The notes below the pieces were generated by a model. It had not been told where the DNA came from, made no database searches, and saw only the letters and a list, made by a program, of their open reading frames with translations. Positions 3,509 to 5,859 of a stretch of DNA of 5,859 nucleotides are shown here, one piece after another. The translations under genes were made by a program, and so were the position numbers. This DNA is from Candidatus Aminicenantota bacterium (GTDB lineage: Bacteria; Acidobacteriota; UBA4820; DSQY01). The stretch covers positions 1-5,859 of the forward strand of contig DAHXMK010000243.1 of the NCBI GenBank assembly GCA_027365515.1, read 5' to 3'. The first letter of the stretch is position 1; each line of letters begins with the position of its first letter.

Positions 3509-5859
3509 TCGCCCAAGGCGCCTTTCGCGCCGCCTCTCCCACCCAAAGCCCCGGCCGCCGAAGCCCCGAAGGCGGCAGCGCCCAAAATGGCCGGGGCCCC
3601 CAGCCAATCCCCGGCCTTCGACATTGACAAAGCCCTCGAGGACACTCTCTCCGGCCTCAGAGTAGGAATGAAGAAAGGCGCCGCGAAGCCTTCAGCAGCG
3701 GCGCCGCAGATCCCGCGCGTGGAGATTCCGCCCGTGCCCGAGCCTGAGCCGGCCGCTCCCCTCCCCGACAAGGCGTTGACGTCGGAGGAGCTTTTCGGGG
3801 ACGTGATCAAGGAGGTTTCGGCGCCAGAGCCGCCGCCACCACCTCCCCCGCCTCCCCCGCCGGTTGCCAAGGTTGAACCTCCGCCTCCTCCTCCGCCTGC
3901 CGTCAAGGTCGAGCCGCCGCCCCCACCTCCTCCGCCGCCCCCACCTGCGCCGAAGGAAGAGCCCGCGCCTCCTCAGAAGGCGGAAGTGGCGCAGGACTAC
4001 AAGGTTGCTCCTCCGATCGCGACGAAGGACCTCGACAAGGCGTTGTTGCGCCCGATCATCACTCAAGACACCGGCGTCAAGCGGGTCGCCGACAAGGCGA
4101 AGCAGGAACTCGACAAGAAGCTCGAAGACACGCTCTCCGGAGTTCGCATCAAGCCAAAGCCTCAGGCCGCGCCGAAGCCGCCTGAGCCGCCGAAGGTTCA
4201 AGCTCCGCCTCCGCCACAGGCGCCCAAAATCCAGGCTCCGCCCCCGGCGCCGCCCAAAGTCGAGCCTCCTCCGGAGGCCAAGGCCGAGAAGCCTGTTCCA
4301 CCGGCCAAGATTGACGAGGCGGCCGCCAAGGAAGGCGGGACGACCTTCGGCCAGTATATCCTTATGGACAAGATCGCCGTCGGCGGAATGGCCGAACTCT
4401 TCAAGGCGAAGCAGACCGGACTCGAAGGGTTCCAGCGCATCGTCGCCATCAAGCGCATCCTGCCGCACCTCGCGGCGAATTCTGACTTCGTCACGATGTT
4501 CATTGACGAGGCAAAGCTCGCCGCCCAGTTGAACCACCCGAACATCGCCCACATCTACGATCTCGGCAAGCTTGAAGACGCTTACTTCATAGCGATGGAG
4601 TACGTGGAAGGCAAGGACCTTCGGGCGATTTTGAGGGCGCTCGACGAAGCCGGGAAGCATTTCCCGGTTCGCGCCGCCGTTTTCGTGGCCCAGCAGATCG
4701 CCTCGGCCCTCCACTACGCCCACGTCGCCAAAGACAGCGACGGGCGGCCGATGCACCTCGTCCACAGGGATGTCTCTCCGCAGAACATACTGATCTCCTC
4801 CGCCGGCGAAGTTAAGCTGGTTGACTTCGGCATCGCGAAAGCGGCCTCAAAGGCAAGCCACACCCAGTCGGGCGCGCTCAAGGGCAAGCTCCTCTACATG
4901 TCGCCGGAGCAGGCCTTCGGCCGGCCAACCGACGCCAGGACGGACATTTTCTCCCTTGCCATCGTCCTCTTCGAGATGCTGACCGGCCGCAAGCTTTTCT
5001 ACGGCGACTCGGAGATGTCCATCCTGGAAAAGGTTCGCGAGGCGAAACTGCCCGAATTCTCCGAATTCAGATCCAACATCCCCGACGGGCTCGAAAGAAT
5101 TCTCAGGCGCGCGCTCGAGAAGGACCTCTCCCGCCGCTATCCCGATTGCAAAGCGCTCCAGCTCGACCTCGAACGGTTCGCCCGCCAGGAGTGGAAGGCG
5201 CTGCCGGGACCGTACAGCGCGGTCGAGGTCCTGACGGAAATATTCCCGGATGTTTACAAGAAAGAGGCGCTCCAGCTTCTTGCCAGGGAGCACGCCGACG
5301 CGAAGCTCGAAGACACCGGCGACAGGCCCGTTTCGCCTCAGGCCCAGCAGGCGGCGCCGCCCGCTCCCGAAGCCGCGCCCAAGCAGGAGCCTAAGCCATC
5401 CAAGTTCCAGCGCGGAAAGCCGGCGCCGGTCAAGAAGCCCGCACCGTCACAGGAGGAGAAGCCTCAAGCCAAGCCGGAGCCTCCTCCGCCGCCAAAGCCT
5501 CAGCCCGCCCCACAGGCTGAGAAGCCGGCTCCCAAAGAGAAGGACGAGGCGAAACAGCCTCCCATCCCGAAGTCCGCCGAAGAAAGCGCGGGAATGTTCA
5601 AGTCCATGCGCGAGGAGCAGGCTTCGGACAAGAAGAAGCTTTATGTCATAGGCGGCATCGCCGCGGCGGTGGTTGTATTGGTGATCGTAATCTTCGCCGT
5701 CAGCGGATCGAAGAAACCCTCGGCCCCCTCCCCGGCGGCTCCGGCTCCGGGAACGACTACGCCCGCCGCCACCCAGCCCCAGCAACCCGCGCCCGCGCCG
5801 CCACCGGTTATCGAGCCGCCCAAGCCGGCGACTCCCGCGCCCGGCGCCGCCCCGGCGAC
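3140..5859 (+). CDS. Transmembrane Ser/Thr protein kinase with degenerate N-terminal receiver domain and proline-rich linkers (3' end outside window)
   Basis: The frame stays open from ATG 3140 to the window edge: 906 codons plus two bases. Residues 1-123 form a receiver-like domain (KKRVLVVEYE start, PDLVLL, GAADYIEDP) lacking the phosphoacceptor Asp. Residues 124-400 are a Pro/Ala/Lys linker with three polyproline runs and the repeated motif DKxLEDTLSG. A bacterial Hanks-type kinase domain spans about 403-681: Gly loop VGGMAELF (414-421), Lys438 in VAIK, helix-C Glu457, HRDVSPQN with Asp544 and Asn549, DFG Asp562, SPE at 588-590, Asp602. All catalytic residues are present, so it should phosphorylate Ser/Thr. 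A second Pro/Lys linker (about 725-828) leads to KKK and a single transmembrane helix at 834-854, then SGSKK and a Pro/Ala/Thr-rich tail. This predicts a cytoplasmic receiver and kinase and a tail outside the membrane. HRDVSPQN and GGMAELF are common in myxobacterial-type kinases. Signal and substrates are unknown. ATG 3140 is chosen because the receiver fold begins right there, behind a GGGGG ribosome site. Confidence 0.93.
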   Translation, partial: MTKKRVLVVEYEPKSLERIVGFISTDVYDVQTAKDGAAALEAFDEFHPDLVLLRTMLPKKHGFQVCQEMVERSGSKPIPVVMHCSIYKSRKYKSDAMKIYGAADYIEDPVEESVLKEILDRFLSPKAPFAPPLPPKAPAAEAPKAAAPKMAGAPSQSPAFDIDKALEDTLSGLRVGMKKGAAKPSAAAPQIPRVEIPPVPEPEPAAPLPDKALTSEELFGDVIKEVSAPEPPPPPPPPPPPVAKVEPPPPPPPAVKVEPPPPPPPPPPPAPKEEPAPPQKAEVAQDYKVAPPIATKDLDKALLRPIITQDTGVKRVADKAKQELDKKLEDTLSGVRIKPKPQAAPKPPEPPKVQAPPPPQAPKIQAPPPAPPKVEPPPEAKAEKPVPPAKIDEAAAKEGGTTFGQYILMDKIAVGGMAELFKAKQTGLEGFQRIVAIKRILPHLAANSDFVTMFIDEAKLAAQLNHPNIAHIYDLGKLEDAYFIAMEYVEGKDLRAILRALDEAGKHFPVRAAVFVAQQIASALHYAHVAKDSDGRPMHLVHRDVSPQNILISSAGEVKLVDFGIAKAASKASHTQSGALKGKLLYMSPEQAFGRPTDARTDIFSLAIVLFEMLTGRKLFYGDSEMSILEKVREAKLPEFSEFRSNIPDGLERILRRALEKDLSRRYPDCKALQLDLERFARQEWKALPGPYSAVEVLTEIFPDVYKKEALQLLAREHADAKLEDTGDRPVSPQAQQAAPPAPEAAPKQEPKPSKFQRGKPAPVKKPAPSQEEKPQAKPEPPPPPKPQPAPQAEKPAPKEKDEAKQPPIPKSAEESAGMFKSMREEQASDKKKLYVIGGIAAAVVVLVIVIFAVSGSKKPSAPSPAAPAPGTTTPAATQPQQPAPAPPPVIEPPKPATPAPGAAPA
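3620..3661 (+). repeat. Motif copy 1: DIDKALEDTLSGLR (residues 161-174)
   Basis: A short, non-proline motif embedded in the proline-rich linker. It recurs at residues 323-336 with 10 of 14 identical residues and mostly conservative differences. It is predicted to be a short amphipathic helix, and the Thr-Leu-Ser core is a possible phosphorylation site. No known domain is recognised. Confidence 0.7.
3830..3946 (+). repeat. Polyproline tract cluster (runs of 11, 7 and 11 Pro)
   Basis: Uninterrupted prolines occupy residues 231-241, 247-253 and 259-269, separated by VAKVE and AVKVE. At DNA level CCGCCGCCCCCACCT is repeated exactly at 3914-3928 and 3932-3946 (period 18), but codons in the other runs are mixed, so only part of the tract looks like recent slippage. 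Runs this long stall ribosomes unless elongation factor P is present, and they form stiff polyproline II rods that separate domains or bind partner proteins. Confidence 0.9.
4106..4147 (+). repeat. Motif copy 2: ELDKKLEDTLSGVR (residues 323-336)
   Basis: Second copy of the motif seen at residues 161-174. It sits at the end of a non-proline, charged, probably helical island (KDLDKALLRP to SGVRIK) between the polyproline cluster and the kinase domain. A third, shorter relative, AKLEDTGDR at residues 721-729 (about 5300-5326), follows the kinase domain and shares the 14-base string AAGCTCGAAGACAC with this copy. Confidence 0.7.
5639..5701 (+). other. Single transmembrane helix of the kinase (residues 834-854)
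   Basis: A run of 21 residues, LYVIGGIAAAVVV followed by LVIVIFAV, is uniformly hydrophobic. It is flanked by DKKK before and SGSKK after. The larger positive charge on the N-terminal side (three Lys plus the charged linker) agrees with the kinase domain in the cytoplasm and the C-terminal tail outside. Beyond it only about 50 residues of Pro/Ala/Thr-rich sequence are visible, so any sensor domain outside the cell lies past the window. Confidence 0.88.

Noticed and set aside
3830..3949. CRISPR-like or tandem DNA repeat array
   Set aside because: The repeats are proline codons in one reading frame with varied third bases. There are no unique spacers of regular length.
3864..4532. Arg/Ser-rich open frame of 222 codons on the + strand
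   Set aside because: It is an out-of-frame reading of the same kinase gene and consists of Arg/Ser/Leu repeats with no domain.
3692..4765. Arg/Leu/Gly-rich open frame of 357 codons on the minus strand, with smaller ones nearby
   Set aside because: It is the antisense of the Pro/Lys-rich kinase linker and kinase N-lobe. Its extreme low complexity and lack of motifs mark it as a by-product of CCG/CCT/AAG codons.

Overview
The window looks like chromosomal DNA from a high-GC Gram-negative bacterium. All supported genes read left to right on the + strand: the 3' end of a transposase, a carboxy-terminal processing protease (ctpA-like, S41 family), ffh (the protein of the signal recognition particle), and a very large regulatory protein kinase that runs off the right edge. 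The kinase has motifs typical of Myxococcota and other former deltaproteobacterial lineages (GGMAELF loop, HRDVSPQN catalytic loop). I therefore suspect such a lineage or an uncultured relative. That is an inference from motif style, not a database match.

Layout. Bases 3-131 are the tail of a DDE integrase-type transposase, cut by the window edge. Its DNA is strikingly C-rich and G-poor on this strand. After a short gap, ctpA starts at about 183 and ends in TGATG, overlapping the ffh start by one base, so the two are probably co-transcribed and translationally coupled. ffh (1739-3082) is full length with N, G and M domains. A 57-base gap with no convincing terminator follows. The last gene (3140 to the window end, 906 codons visible, no stop) has no stop codon in the window and is easily missed by callers that need closed frames. 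It covers almost half of the window.

The kinase is the most interesting object. In order it has a receiver-like domain whose phosphoacceptor Asp is Arg and whose other switch residues are also changed, a long proline-rich linker with polyproline runs of 11, 7 and 11 residues and a repeated short motif (DKxLEDTLSG), an apparently active Ser/Thr kinase domain, a second Pro/Lys/Ala-rich linker, one transmembrane helix, and a Pro/Ala-rich segment predicted to lie outside the cytoplasm.

How they may work together. Ffh delivers membrane and some secreted proteins to the translocon, the protease acts on exported proteins in the periplasm, and the kinase is membrane anchored. The cluster thus has an envelope or protein-export flavour, but a direct functional link between the kinase and the other two genes is only a guess from position.
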